From NCBI GenBank assembly GCA_029012365.1, contig JAQXLY010000028.1, positions 62,001 to 126,000 on the forward strand: 64,000 nucleotides of DNA, read 5' to 3'. The notes under the pieces are model-generated. The model had not been told where the DNA came from and did no database searches. It saw only the letters and a program-made list of their open reading frames with translations. Numbering within the stretch: the stretch's first letter is position 1; each line of letters begins with the position of its first letter. Of this stretch, positions 9,125-18,008 are shown piece after piece. A program made the position numbers and the translations under genes. This DNA is from Lachnospiraceae bacterium. Lineage in GTDB: Bacteria > Bacillota > Clostridia > Lachnospirales > Lachnospiraceae.

Positions 9125-11275
9125 TTATTCTACCAGTCCGGCTACATCAAGAATCAGGGCAATGCTTCCGTCTCCAAGCTGTGTACAGCCTGTTAACCCT
9201 TTCACCTTTTTGATATAATCCGGAATCGGTTTTACAACTATTTCCTGATTTCCTATCAACCGGTCTACAAACAGGCAAATGGTCTTCTTCTCAGCCTCCA
9301 CCAGTACTAACATACCTTCTTCGACATCTGCCTTGTAATCATGCAGCTTGTACCATTCTCCAATTCTGAGAACGGGATAGCCTTCACCGCGTATCATGAC
9401 AAACTCCCTGCCGTTCGGCTGCTGAATAAGTCTGTTTTCACGGATGCTCACAAATTCCTTCACGGCACCCGTTTCCAGTACAAAGTAGGACTTGCCGACA
9501 CCCATAATGATTCCGTCAATAATTGCAAGTGTTAACGGTATTTTTAACAGCATAAGGCTTCCCTGCCCCGGAGTGCTTTCTATTTCCAGACTTCCGCCGA
9601 TGGACTGGAGATTCGAAACTACAACGTCCATTCCGACTCCTCTTCCCGAATACTCCGTAACCTTCTCATTCGTGGAAAAGCCCGGAAGAGTAATAAACTG
9701 ATAGACTTCCTTATCGGTATAGTCACTTTCTTCCTTTGCGCTGTCTAAAAGTCCCTGCTTTCTTGCTTTTGCCAGTATCTTTTCACGGTCCAGTCCTTTA
9801 CCGTTATCCTGTACGCCAATCCATACCTTTCCGGACTCCGTCTTTGCCCACAGGGTTACCTTGCCCTTTTCCGTCTTGCCCTGAGCAATACGTTCTTCCT
9901 CGGTTTCAATACCATGATCTACCGCATTTCGGACAAGGTGCATCAGCGGGTCGGAAATATGCTCGATGATATTTTTATCAACTTCTGTGTATTCTCCGGA
10001 CATTTCAAATTCAATGTCCTTTCCGAGCTTTCTTGATACATCAAACACAATCCGGTTCATTTTCTGGAAGGTATTTGTCAAAGGCATCATTCTCATGCTC
10101 ATAATGACGTTCTGAAGATCCGTGGATATCTTGGTCATCTGCACTGCGGCCTTATTAAAATTATCCAGCTTTAAGCCCGGTACCTTTAAATCCGAATTTT
10201 GAAGCACCACTGATTCGGAAATAACAAGCTCTCCGATTAAATCCATCAGCATATCCATCTTCTGCACATCCACACTGATAAAAGCTGCCTTTTCCTGCTT
10301 TTTCGACTTGTCCTTTGCCAGCTTTTTCCCTTTGCCGGGCTCCTTTGACTCAATGACAAAGTCACCGGGTGCTATTTCCTTTTTCGCTGCTTCTTCCTTC
10401 AATTTAGCAGCTTCTGCCACATCGGCCTTTGCCTCAATCTCTTCCACACTGGATTCCAGATCAATTCTGATTTCCGTACCGAAGCTGTCAAAGCCCTGCT
10501 GAAATTCCTTTGCGTTACATTCATAGATTTCTACTTTTTTAATGTCGTAGCCTTCTTGGATGATGCCACGCAGGTCCTGTTCGCTGCACTGTGCCTGCAA
10601 TAGGATTTTAAACCCATTTTCCAGAATTTCGTCTGCACTGGATTCATCCGAAATAATATCCTCCGGATAATGCAGTAAATCCTCTGCGATTTCCTTCATG
10701 GAATATATTATTTTGTAGGCATGTACATTCGCAAGAGGAACATCCGGATTAAAAGTCACGTAAATCTTAAAAAAACGGCTTGCACTTGTAGCCATCGGTG
10801 CAATATAAAACTGCTGCGGTTCCTCATGCACATTTTCCTTGATATCCTTTTCCTTCTCGCCGTCTCCGTTTTTTATTGAAGTTAAAAACCGGTCAATATC
10901 ATCCACCAGTTCTCCGGCAACCCCGTCCGCTGCTTCACCGTCCTGAATTTTATCCATCTCTGCATTAATAAAATCAGATACCTTCAGAACATATTCCACT
11001 AATTCCATATGCGGAACATTTTGTGGTTTTGATTCTCTCAGGTAATAGAACACATCCTCCAATTTGTGCGACAGCTTCGTAATCTCATCAAACATCATGA
11101 CACCGGAAGAACCCTTGATGGTATGCATCGTACGGAAGATTTCGTTGATGCTCTCCTCATCAAAGCACTCCTCATCCTTTTGTTCTAACACGATCTCCTG
11201 AAGCTTTTCCAGCAGCTGTCTGTTTTCAAACAGGTAGATGTCCAACATTCCCTGTGTATTAAACTCCTCTGCCAT
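9125..11275 (-). CDS. cheA: Chemotaxis histidine kinase CheA
   Basis: Central kinase of the chemosensory array, 716 residues. The N-terminal HPt (P1) carries phospho-accepting His51 in RTMHTIKGSSGVMMF. Residues about 150-260 form a CheY/CheB-docking-like P2 region, followed by an Ala/Lys-rich linker, the P3 dimerisation helices (MDMLMDLIGELVISES near 345), the P4 ATPase domain (HLVRNAVDHGIET, GVQDNGKGLD, GRGVGMDVV) and the CheW-like P5 at the C-terminus (LTLAIIDGIIMGVG onward). AAAGGAG precedes the ATG. It sits between cheY and cheW with gaps of 17 and 14 to 23 bp. All functional motifs are intact. Confidence 0.97.
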   Translation of the reverse strand: MAEEFNTQGMLDIYLFENRQLLEKLQEIVLEQKDEECFDEESINEIFRTMHTIKGSSGVMMFDEITKLSHKLEDVFYYLRESKPQNVPHMELVEYVLKVSDFINAEMDKIQDGEAADGVAGELVDDIDRFLTSIKNGDGEKEKDIKENVHEEPQQFYIAPMATSASRFFKIYVTFNPDVPLANVHAYKIIYSMKEIAEDLLHYPEDIISDESSADEILENGFKILLQAQCSEQDLRGIIQEGYDIKKVEIYECNAKEFQQGFDSFGTEIRIDLESSVEEIEAKADVAEAAKLKEEAAKKEIAPGDFVIESKEPGKGKKLAKDKSKKQEKAAFISVDVQKMDMLMDLIGELVISESVVLQNSDLKVPGLKLDNFNKAAVQMTKISTDLQNVIMSMRMMPLTNTFQKMNRIVFDVSRKLGKDIEFEMSGEYTEVDKNIIEHISDPLMHLVRNAVDHGIETEEERIAQGKTEKGKVTLWAKTESGKVWIGVQDNGKGLDREKILAKARKQGLLDSAKEESDYTDKEVYQFITLPGFSTNEKVTEYSGRGVGMDVVVSNLQSIGGSLEIESTPGQGSLMLLKIPLTLAIIDGIIMGVGKSYFVLETGAVKEFVSIRENRLIQQPNGREFVMIRGEGYPVLRIGEWYKLHDYKADVEEGMLVLVEAEKKTICLFVDRLIGNQEIVVKPIPDYIKKVKGLTGCTQLGDGSIALILDVAGLVE

Positions 11276-11292
11276 GTAACACTCCTTTCTAT

Positions 11293-11685
11293 CTATACCA
11301 GACCAAATTTTTTCAATACCTGTTCAAACTTTTCCTGGTCAATCGGTTTTCCCGAGTAAACCGTGCACCCCAGTTCAAATGCCATTTTTACATTCTTCTC
11401 TTCGTTCAATGCGGTTGTCATGATAACCTTCGCTGCCTTTTCCTTCGGAATGCTGCGTTCCTTTTCCAAATTACGGATTCCGACAAGTGCCTGATAGCCG
11501 TCCATTACCGGCATCATGATATCCAGGCAGACCAAATCATATGGGTTATCCTCCTCCAGTGCCATCATAAAAGCATCCACTGCTTCCATGCCGTCCACTG
11601 CGACATCACATTCACCATACTTTCCCAAAAAATTTGTCATAAACTTTCTTGTTACAAAATCATCCTCTGCTAACAGTATTCTCAT
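11293..11685 (-). CDS. cheY: CheY-like single-domain response regulator
   Basis: 130-residue stand-alone receiver. Acidic pocket AEDD at 6-9, phospho-acceptor Asp55 in LVCLDIMMPVMDGY, Thr near 90 (IMTTAL) and Lys in the GKPID loop near 113. Placed directly upstream of cheA and downstream of cheB, so CheA is the expected phosphodonor. The family includes both flagellar-switch CheY and phosphate-sink or non-flagellar outputs; with no flagellar genes nearby the output is open. AGGAAGG precedes the ATG. Confidence 0.93.
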   Translation of the reverse strand: MRILLAEDDFVTRKFMTNFLGKYGECDVAVDGMEAVDAFMMALEEDNPYDLVCLDIMMPVMDGYQALVGIRNLEKERSIPKEKAAKVIMTTALNEEKNVKMAFELGCTVYSGKPIDQEKFEQVLKKFGLV

Positions 11686-11703
11686 AATACCTTCCTTTCC
11701 GCT

Positions 11704-12732
11704 TTACATTTTACTCAGTATCGTATAGGTTTTCCTGGCGATATCCGACAGTTTTTCCTGATACTCTACTGCGCCTATCTCGTATGCCACTTTCGGCATG
11801 CCATAAACAACGCAGGTAGATTCATCCTGTCCGATTGTCCTCGCGCCTGCTTTTCGCATAGCAAGAAGCCCTTTTGCACCATCCCCTCCCATTCCGGTTA
11901 AAATAATGCCTATTGCCCTGCTTCCTGCAGCCTCCGCTACAGAATGAAACAAAACATCAACGGACGGACAATGTCTGTTTACCTTCTCTCCTTTTCGGAT
12001 GACTACCTGATACCCCCCGTTCCTGTTCACCAGCTGCATATGGGCGTCACCGCCCGGCGCAATCAATACCTGTCCCGGCACAACCGGATCACCGGATTTT
12101 GCTTCCTTTACCTGTACCCTGCACCTTCCATTCAGCCTGTTTGCATACATTTCCGTAAACCCGGCAGGCATATGCTGCACGATAACCACTCCCGGAATAT
12201 CGGTACCGAATTGCTCCAATACGGCCGCAATAGCTTCCGTACCTCCTGTGGATGCACCGATTGCTACAACCAGATTATGGTTTTCATTTGAAAGTACCTG
12301 ACCGACTGCCTGCGCCTGTGTTCTTTTCCAGCTTCCGAGTTTTGCAATGGAAGCTATTTTAATTTTTGCCGGAATTTCATTCTTCATAAACGCTTCCAGC
12401 TGTGCCCGCGTTGCACCGGACGGCTTTGCCACAAAATCAACCGCCCCTGCATTCAGGGCATCAAATACTTTATCGCTCAGGGAGCTGATGACTACAACCG
12501 GTAACGGATACTGCGGCATCAGCTTTCGTAAGAATTCAATTCCGCTCATATGCGGAAGTTCAATATCCAGTGTCATGACATCCGGCTGATACTGAATAAT
12601 TGCATCCCTCGCTTCAAAAGGGTCTTTCGCCGCTGCCACCACCTGAATTTCCGGATCTTCATTCAGCTTTTGAATGAGAAGCTCCCTGAATACCAGAGAA
12701 TCTTCTACCACTAATACCCTTATCTGACGCAT
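11704..12732 (-). CDS. cheB: Protein-glutamate methylesterase/deamidase CheB
   Basis: Adaptation enzyme that removes methyl groups from chemoreceptors. 342 residues: receiver domain 1-120 with Asp56 (MTLDIELPHMSG), a linker, and the methylesterase domain from about 150 with the catalytic Ser in VAIGASTGG, His in VIVQHMPAGF and Asp in ILTGMGGDGAKG. Full length for the family. It lies 2 bp after cheR, with GGAGGAG before the start, so both arms of the methylation cycle are present. Confidence 0.97.
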   Translation of the reverse strand: MRQIRVLVVEDSLVFRELLIQKLNEDPEIQVVAAAKDPFEARDAIIQYQPDVMTLDIELPHMSGIEFLRKLMPQYPLPVVVISSLSDKVFDALNAGAVDFVAKPSGATRAQLEAFMKNEIPAKIKIASIAKLGSWKRTQAQAVGQVLSNENHNLVVAIGASTGGTEAIAAVLEQFGTDIPGVVIVQHMPAGFTEMYANRLNGRCRVQVKEAKSGDPVVPGQVLIAPGGDAHMQLVNRNGGYQVVIRKGEKVNRHCPSVDVLFHSVAEAAGSRAIGIILTGMGGDGAKGLLAMRKAGARTIGQDESTCVVYGMPKVAYEIGAVEYQEKLSDIARKTYTILSKM

Positions 12733-12734
12733 TT

Positions 12735-13553
12735 TTATTTCATCTCCTCCTGCTTACGGAAAATTGAGGGTTGTACCAGCTCAAAAGGAACGCTCTCCCG
12801 GTCGATGGTTTCCGTTCTTCCTATAAATAAATATCCTCCCGGCTTCATGACATGATACACCTTTTGAAGCAATTCATTTTTTGTATTCTTATCAAAATAT
12901 ATCATAACATTTCTCAAAAATACAATATGCATTTTCCGCTTAAACGGAAAGACATCCATCAGATTAAACTGACGGAACAGTACTTCATCCTTGATTTCCT
13001 TTGTAACCTCAAAATTCTCTCCATGATCCGTGGAATGCAGAAAACGGCGTTTCCATGCATCCGGAAGTACTTCAATCTGCTCTGCTGTGTATCGTCCTTC
13101 CATCGCCTGCCGCAATACCTGTGTTGAAATATCTGTCGCCAGTACCTTGGTATCCCAAAGCTGATGCTCCAACCCGAAAAAGTCTTTTAAGAGCATTGCC
13201 AGCATATAGGGTTCCTGTCCTGTAGAGGCTGCACCGCACCAGATGCATAAATCCTTTGCTTTGTCTTCCCTTTGTTTCAGTTCCGGAAGTACAACCTTTC
13301 TCAGAAAATCAAAATGTTCAAACTCTCTCATGAAGAAGGTATGATTTGTGGTCATAAGATCGACCAGCTCTCTTTCAAGCGTACCCGTGTAATCTGTTTC
13401 TACGGAATTCATATATTCATGATAGCTTCCAAAGCCCTTGATACGAATATAGTTTTCCAGTTTTCCCTGCATAATTTCCTTTTTGCGGCTCATATCAATG
13501 CCGTATTTGCTCTTTAAAAAGCGGCAAATCCGCAAAAACTCTTCTTCTGTCAT
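12735..13553 (-). CDS. cheR: Chemoreceptor methyltransferase CheR
   Basis: S-adenosylmethionine-dependent glutamate methyltransferase acting on receptor methylation helices; 272 residues, standard length. The N-terminal helical domain is followed by TTNHTFFMREFEHFDFL, typical of CheR, the SAM-binding LCIWCGAASTGQEPYMLAM and the later DIFLRNVMIYF-like segment (HIVFLRNVMIYFDKNT). Gaps are 28 bp to the upstream response regulator gene and 2 bp to cheB. Confidence 0.96.
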   Translation of the reverse strand: MTEEEFLRICRFLKSKYGIDMSRKKEIMQGKLENYIRIKGFGSYHEYMNSVETDYTGTLERELVDLMTTNHTFFMREFEHFDFLRKVVLPELKQREDKAKDLCIWCGAASTGQEPYMLAMLLKDFFGLEHQLWDTKVLATDISTQVLRQAMEGRYTAEQIEVLPDAWKRRFLHSTDHGENFEVTKEIKDEVLFRQFNLMDVFPFKRKMHIVFLRNVMIYFDKNTKNELLQKVYHVMKPGGYLFIGRTETIDRESVPFELVQPSIFRKQEEMK

Positions 13554-13581
13554 ATTTCCCCCGTATTTTCCGGCTGCCGCA

Positions 13582-14652
13582 CTAATGAAGCTGCCTCATT
13601 ATTTTTTTCAAAATGCAGAATATTTCAGGACAAAATTTTTTATTTTCATCCTTTTCCATAATTTGAAACGCCTCTTCTCTGCTAAAGGATTTACGGTATG
13701 TCCTGTGTTCCGTCAACGCGCAGAAAATGCCTGTCACTGCAACAATCTGTGCCGAAAGCGGAATTTCATTTTCCTTTCTTCCTTCCGGATATCCGCTACC
13801 GTCCCAGTTCTCATGATGATAATTTGCGATATCCACCGCCATCTGAAGCATTCTGTTATCCGTGCCGGCTCCCTTGATATCGCGCAGAATTCTTGCTCCG
13901 ACAGTTGTGTGGGTCTGCATAATTTCCTTTTCTTCCTGCGTAAGCTTTCCCTGCTTCTGCAGTATGTTGGTCGGGATTGCCAGGTTTCCGAGATCACAAA
14001 GAGGTGCTGCAAGCTCTATCGTATCTATGTAGCTGTCGGAAATCAGATGTTCATAGTTTTTTGACAGTTGCATTGCCTCCGCCAGTACACGGCAGTTGTA
14101 GCTGAACCGTTCCATATATGCCTCATTATAACAGGCATTTTCCCTTGCCACCCTGAGTAAAGCATATAATACACTTCTTCGCTCCAATTCCATTTTTTGC
14201 AGCTGCTCTCCGATGGATATCTGCAGCTGCCGGTTCATTTCCGTCATCCGGTGGTTAGCTTCATATAATTTCAGATGCAGCCCGACTCTTGCCTTAACGA
14301 CCTCCGAAATAAAGGGCTTAACAATATAGTCCTCACCGCCGAGCGAAAAGCCACGCACAATATCGTTAGGTTCATCCAGTGCAGAAATAAATATAACCGG
14401 AATTTCCTTTGTATCCGTGTCCTCCTTTAGCCTTCTGCATGCTTCATAGCCATCCATTTCAGGCATCGCGACATCCAGAATAATCAACTGGGGCCTGATA
14501 TGCTGTGCCAGTTTAAGTGCCTGTATCCCGTTTTCGGCAAGTACCGCCTGATATCCCATTTCCGAAATGATGTCCTTTAACACCAGTCTGTTTGCCTCCA
14601 CGTCATCTGCAATCAGAACTATGGGAACTATACTATTTATCTTCCGTTCCAT
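13582..14652 (-). CDS. Response regulator with a degenerate HD-GYP output domain
   Basis: 356-residue receiver-HD protein. The ATG at 14652 is preferred over 14667 because GGAGGA lies eight bases upstream of it. Receiver 8-125 with Asp60 (ILDVAMPEMDGY) and Lys112. The C-terminal half follows the HD-GYP layout and keeps QTHTTVGARIL (His248) and YHHENWDGSGYP (279-289). However, the HD signature itself reads LCDLGN (219-223; normally HDIGK), the first His of the family is missing in ERFSYNCRV, and the late D..DAL motif reads TGIFCALT. Several metal ligands are therefore absent and c-di-GMP hydrolysis is unlikely; a sensing or scaffold role is more likely. It overlaps the kinase gene by 20 bp and is probably that kinase's partner. 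Confidence 0.88.
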   Translation of the reverse strand: MERKINSIVPIVLIADDVEANRLVLKDIISEMGYQAVLAENGIQALKLAQHIRPQLIILDVAMPEMDGYEACRRLKEDTDTKEIPVIFISALDEPNDIVRGFSLGGEDYIVKPFISEVVKARVGLHLKLYEANHRMTEMNRQLQISIGEQLQKMELERRSVLYALLRVARENACYNEAYMERFSYNCRVLAEAMQLSKNYEHLISDSYIDTIELAAPLCDLGNLAIPTNILQKQGKLTQEEKEIMQTHTTVGARILRDIKGAGTDNRMLQMAVDIANYHHENWDGSGYPEGRKENEIPLSAQIVAVTGIFCALTEHRTYRKSFSREEAFQIMEKDENKKFCPEIFCILKKIMRQLH

Positions 14653-16114
14653 CCGATTTTCCTCCATGGTCCATGATTATGCCCTGCAACAATTCAAATG
14701 TCTCCGTGGTTTTCCCGTAATCCCCCTTTTGTACTGACATCTTCAGCCGGAGTGCTGCACTCTTTACTTCTCTTGGTGCATCCTCTAACAGCTTTTTGAC
14801 CGACTCTGCAAACATTTCTGCTTTTTCCCAGTTCTCCATCTCAACGCTGAGAATCAGCTTAGACATTTTTTTCTTAACTTCATTGTTGTTTTCTGTTGTT
14901 CCATACTGCCAGATTTTTTTGCTTACTCTTTCTTCTGATATATTCTGCAGCTTTTTTAGCAGACTCTGGGTATCCACATCAACGGATGGCTCCGATACAC
15001 TCTCTGCCCCCGCTTCCTCCTCGGGAATCTCTACCCAGATATGAAATGTGAAGGTACTTCCCTTTTCATATTCGCTTTCCACATGAATGCTTCCCCCCAT
15101 CAGCTCTGTGAGCTGCTTGCAGATATTCAGACCGAGCCCTGTTCCTCCGTATCTTCTGGAAATGGAAGCATCCGCCTGCACAAAGCTCTGAAACAGCTTA
15201 TCCTGCTTGTCCTTCGGAATACCGATTCCGGTGTCTATCACCATAAAGAATAATTCTATCCGGTTATCGGTCTGTGCGGTTTTTACTACTTCCACATGGA
15301 TGCCTCCGACGGAAGTAAATTTATATGCATTGGATATCAGATTATTCAGTATCTGGACAATTCTTAACTTATCTCCTATCACATATACCGGAATCTTCGG
15401 AGAAACGGAAATTGTAAACTCCAGTCCTTTTTCGATGATTCGGTTGCTGTGGTTTTCTTTGACATATTCCATCATTTCCCGGAAATCAAACTTTCTTGGC
15501 TCCAGTGTAAATTTACCTGCTTCCAGCTTCGAAAAATCCAGAATACTGTTTATCAGTGTATTCATATCCTGACAGCCATGCTCTATCAGCTCCAGACGTT
15601 TTCTTTTTTCCTTATCCGTTTCCATCGCAAGAAGCTCCCTTGCATTTCCGGAAATACCGTTGACCGGTGTTCGGAGCTCATGCGTAACATTGGCAACAAA
15701 TTCGGATTTCACCTTAAGGGCATCCTCTGCCTCCTGACCGGCCTGACTTGCTTTTTTTTCAAGGAAGCTTTCATTCGAGATATTATAAGCAATACATACA
15801 TATTGCTTTTTTTCCCCCTGCTCACGATAAAGAAACAATCTGCCCTTCGCCGGAAAACAGGTTTTGTTTTTCCGGTATGCCATCATGTCCCGCAACACAT
15901 TCCCGGACTTCTGCAAAGGAACTGCTTTTTCACCCTCTGATTGAAATTCTGCAGGGAAAATTTCCTTTATCTGATGTCCGTAAAGTCCTTCCTCAAATTC
16001 CAGCTGCTGTTTTGCCGAAGGATTGGCATATGTAATAATTCCATTCTCATCGAAGCTGATGATAAGTTCCAATGCATTGTCTATCGAAAATCGAAATAAG
16101 CCTTCCAATTCCAT
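14633..16114 (-). CDS. PAS-domain soluble histidine kinase heading the che operon
   Basis: 493-residue cytoplasmic sensor kinase. The ATG at 16114, with GGAGG five bases upstream, is preferred over the TTG at 16147. PAS domain 8-110 (ALELIISFDENGIITYANPS), H-box EFVANVTHELRTP with His145, N-box NNLISNAYKF, G1 DTGIGI and G2 YGGTGLGLNICKQL. No membrane segment and no receiver of its own. The C-terminal 90 residues are helical and unassigned. Its position as the first gene, overlapping a receiver-HD gene, suggests a two-component input attached to the chemosensory operon. Such a gene is not part of the standard cheRBYAW set. Confidence 0.92.
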   Translation of the reverse strand: MELEGLFRFSIDNALELIISFDENGIITYANPSAKQQLEFEEGLYGHQIKEIFPAEFQSEGEKAVPLQKSGNVLRDMMAYRKNKTCFPAKGRLFLYREQGEKKQYVCIAYNISNESFLEKKASQAGQEAEDALKVKSEFVANVTHELRTPVNGISGNARELLAMETDKEKRKRLELIEHGCQDMNTLINSILDFSKLEAGKFTLEPRKFDFREMMEYVKENHSNRIIEKGLEFTISVSPKIPVYVIGDKLRIVQILNNLISNAYKFTSVGGIHVEVVKTAQTDNRIELFFMVIDTGIGIPKDKQDKLFQSFVQADASISRRYGGTGLGLNICKQLTELMGGSIHVESEYEKGSTFTFHIWVEIPEEEAGAESVSEPSVDVDTQSLLKKLQNISEERVSKKIWQYGTTENNNEVKKKMSKLILSVEMENWEKAEMFAESVKKLLEDAPREVKSAALRLKMSVQKGDYGKTTETFELLQGIIMDHGGKSDGTEDK

Positions 16115-16219
16115 TCTATCCTCCAAAGCATCAGACAGGGTCCCCAAAAGAATTACCTGTTTCTCTTTATTTGTATAATGTCGTTAATTCTTCAAACTTT
16201 TCTTAGGCCTTACGCTCTA

Positions 16220-16248
16220 ATTATAATACAATTTTTCAATATTTGCAA
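16220..16248 (-). promoter_or_regulatory. Strong sigma-A promoter of the chemosensory operon
   Basis: Minus strand TTGCAA, 17-bp spacer, perfect TATAAT; about 100 bp upstream of the PAS-kinase start. Downstream genes are spaced 28 bp or less, so this promoter probably drives all eight genes to the terminator at 7186-7234. No flagellar sigma-28 motif is evident here. Confidence 0.7.
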
Positions 16249-16275
16249 CAAATTTACTCTTGAGTTTTAAATAAG

Positions 16276-16328
16276 TAAAAAAAGGACTTTCACATCTGTG
16301 AATTCTTCACTCACAAATGTGAAAGTCC
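16276..16328 (-). terminator. Terminator after xylB
   Basis: Minus-strand stem GGACTTTCACAT pairs perfectly with ATGTGAAAGTCC, extended by TGTG/CACA, and is followed by eight T residues. It lies 16 bp after the xylB stop. Confidence 0.9.
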
Positions 16329-16344
16329 GTTCTTCTTTTCTCTC

Positions 16345-17820
16345 TTATACCGTTGCTACCGCATCAAAGCTGTCCTTTAATGCCGGGTAAAGCTTCTTAA
16401 ATACCTGATACTTTGCCTCATACTTTGCAACAAGCTCGGCATCCGGCTCAGTGGTATCTACGACGGTAATAAACTTGTCTGCCGCTTCCTCTACGGATGC
16501 ATATTCACCACAGCCTACTGCCGCAAGGATAGCTGCACCATAACCCGGTCCCTCTTCGCTGTTGATGATATCTACCTTTACATTCATGATATTGGCAAGC
16601 ATCTTTCTCCAGAGCGGGCTCTTTGCACCGCCGCCGGTTGCGCGGATACGGTCAATCTTCACACCGAGGCTTCTTGCGATTTCAAGGGAATCGCGAAGCG
16701 CATAGGTAACACCCTCAAGCACAGCCTGAGTCATATCGGCTCTGGTGGTGTCCATGGTTAAGCCGATAAAGCAGCCTCTTGCATTCGGATTGTTGTGCGG
16801 TGTCCTCTCACCCATTAAATACGGCAGATAATAAACATGATTCTCGCCAAGGGTGGTAATTGCCTTCTGCTCGCCTGCGTAATCCTTTGTTCCGATAATT
16901 TCATCCATCCACCACTTGTTGGAGGATGCAGCGGAAAGCATACAGCCCATTAAGTGGTACTTTCCGTTTGCATGAGCAAACATATGTAATGCGTTCTGAT
17001 CGTCTACCGCAAACTTATCACAAGCTACAAATACCGTACCGGATGTACCGAGGGATACAATACACATACCGTCCTTCGTTGTACCGGTTCCGATTGCACC
17101 TGCGGCGTTATCACCCGCACCCGCAATAATCTTTACACCTTCAGGAAGTCCGAGACGTTCCGCCATTGCCTTCGTCAGTGTACCGACTACCTCGTAGCTG
17201 TCAAAAATCTTCGCAAGCTGCTCTTCCTTAATGCCGCAGATTTCAAGCATCTCCTTAGACCAGCACTTATGCTCCACATCCATTAAAAGCATACCTGCCG
17301 CATCGGAAGCATCCGTGCAGTGTACACCGGAAAGAAGATATGCGAGATAATCCTTCGGCAGCATAATCTTCTTAATCCTTGCAAAATTTTCCGGCTCATG
17401 CTTCTTTACCCAGAGAATCTTTGGTGCGGTAAAACCGGTAAGTGCCATATTTGCGGTATAAGAAGAAATCTTCTCACGGCCGATTGTTTTATTTAAGTAA
17501 TCGCACTCCTCCTGAGTTCTTCCGTCATTCCAGAGAATTGCCGGACGAATTACTTTATCGTTCTCATCTAACATAACAAGACCATGCATCTGTCCGCCGA
17601 AGCTGATACCTGCAAGCTTACTTTTATCAAGGCCGTCAAAAATCTCGGCAACACCGCTCTCAAATCCTGCAAACCAGTCCTCCGGATTCTGCTCTGACCA
17701 GCCCGGCTTCGGGAAAGACAACCCATACTCGCGGCTTGCGGTCTTTACAATCTTACCATCACTCTCCATCAGCACAAGCTTTACGGAGGAGGTTCCTAAA
17801 TCTACACCTAAATAATACAT
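16345..17820 (-). CDS. xylB: Xylulokinase
   Basis: Phosphorylates D-xylulose with ATP, feeding the pentose phosphate pathway; 491 residues, normal for FGGY kinases. The ATG at 17820 (MYYLGVDLGTSSVK) follows AAAGGAG; the track start 23 codons earlier lacks support. Family signs: N-terminal phosphate-binding LGVDLGTSSVK, GISFGGQMHGLVMLDE with Asp-containing ILWNDGRT, and the C-terminal ATRATGGGAKSPLWRKMLAN. It stands alone between its own promoter and terminator, without xylA or a xylose regulator nearby, so the substrate is assigned by family resemblance. Confidence 0.92.
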   Translation of the reverse strand: MYYLGVDLGTSSVKLVLMESDGKIVKTASREYGLSFPKPGWSEQNPEDWFAGFESGVAEIFDGLDKSKLAGISFGGQMHGLVMLDENDKVIRPAILWNDGRTQEECDYLNKTIGREKISSYTANMALTGFTAPKILWVKKHEPENFARIKKIMLPKDYLAYLLSGVHCTDASDAAGMLLMDVEHKCWSKEMLEICGIKEEQLAKIFDSYEVVGTLTKAMAERLGLPEGVKIIAGAGDNAAGAIGTGTTKDGMCIVSLGTSGTVFVACDKFAVDDQNALHMFAHANGKYHLMGCMLSAASSNKWWMDEIIGTKDYAGEQKAITTLGENHVYYLPYLMGERTPHNNPNARGCFIGLTMDTTRADMTQAVLEGVTYALRDSLEIARSLGVKIDRIRATGGGAKSPLWRKMLANIMNVKVDIINSEEGPGYGAAILAAVGCGEYASVEEAADKFITVVDTTEPDAELVAKYEAKYQVFKKLYPALKDSFDAVATV

Positions 17821-17903
17821 CTTTTCTCCTTTCTTCGCACCTGCATTTTCCACGTTTCGCGCCCTGTGATATTTCGGAAACAAACGCAAAGCACCTTAAA
17901 TTA

Positions 17904-17932
17904 ATGATAGCAATGAAGCCCTGACATGTCAA
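17904..17932 (-). promoter_or_regulatory. Sigma-A promoter of xylB with a palindrome at the -35
   Basis: Minus strand TTGACA, 17-bp spacer, TATCAT, about 80 bp before the xylB start. The -35 box is embedded in TGACATGTCA, a 10-bp perfect palindrome that could be an operator. No regulator gene is adjacent. Confidence 0.7.
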
Positions 17933-18008
17933 CCTTTTTCGATAAACTCATCTACCTTTTTCCAAAGAATTCGACATCCGCCCCACCGCATTATACCTTA
18001 CATTACCA

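Noticed and set aside
13483-14064. 193-codon plus-strand ORF over cheR and the receiver-HD gene
   Set aside because: Shadow frame spanning two well-supported minus-strand genes and the gap between them.
16345-17820. Glycerol kinase or other FGGY kinase instead of xylulokinase
   Set aside because: The GGQMHGLV and LWNDGRT segments match the xylulokinase branch; glycerol kinase signatures are absent.
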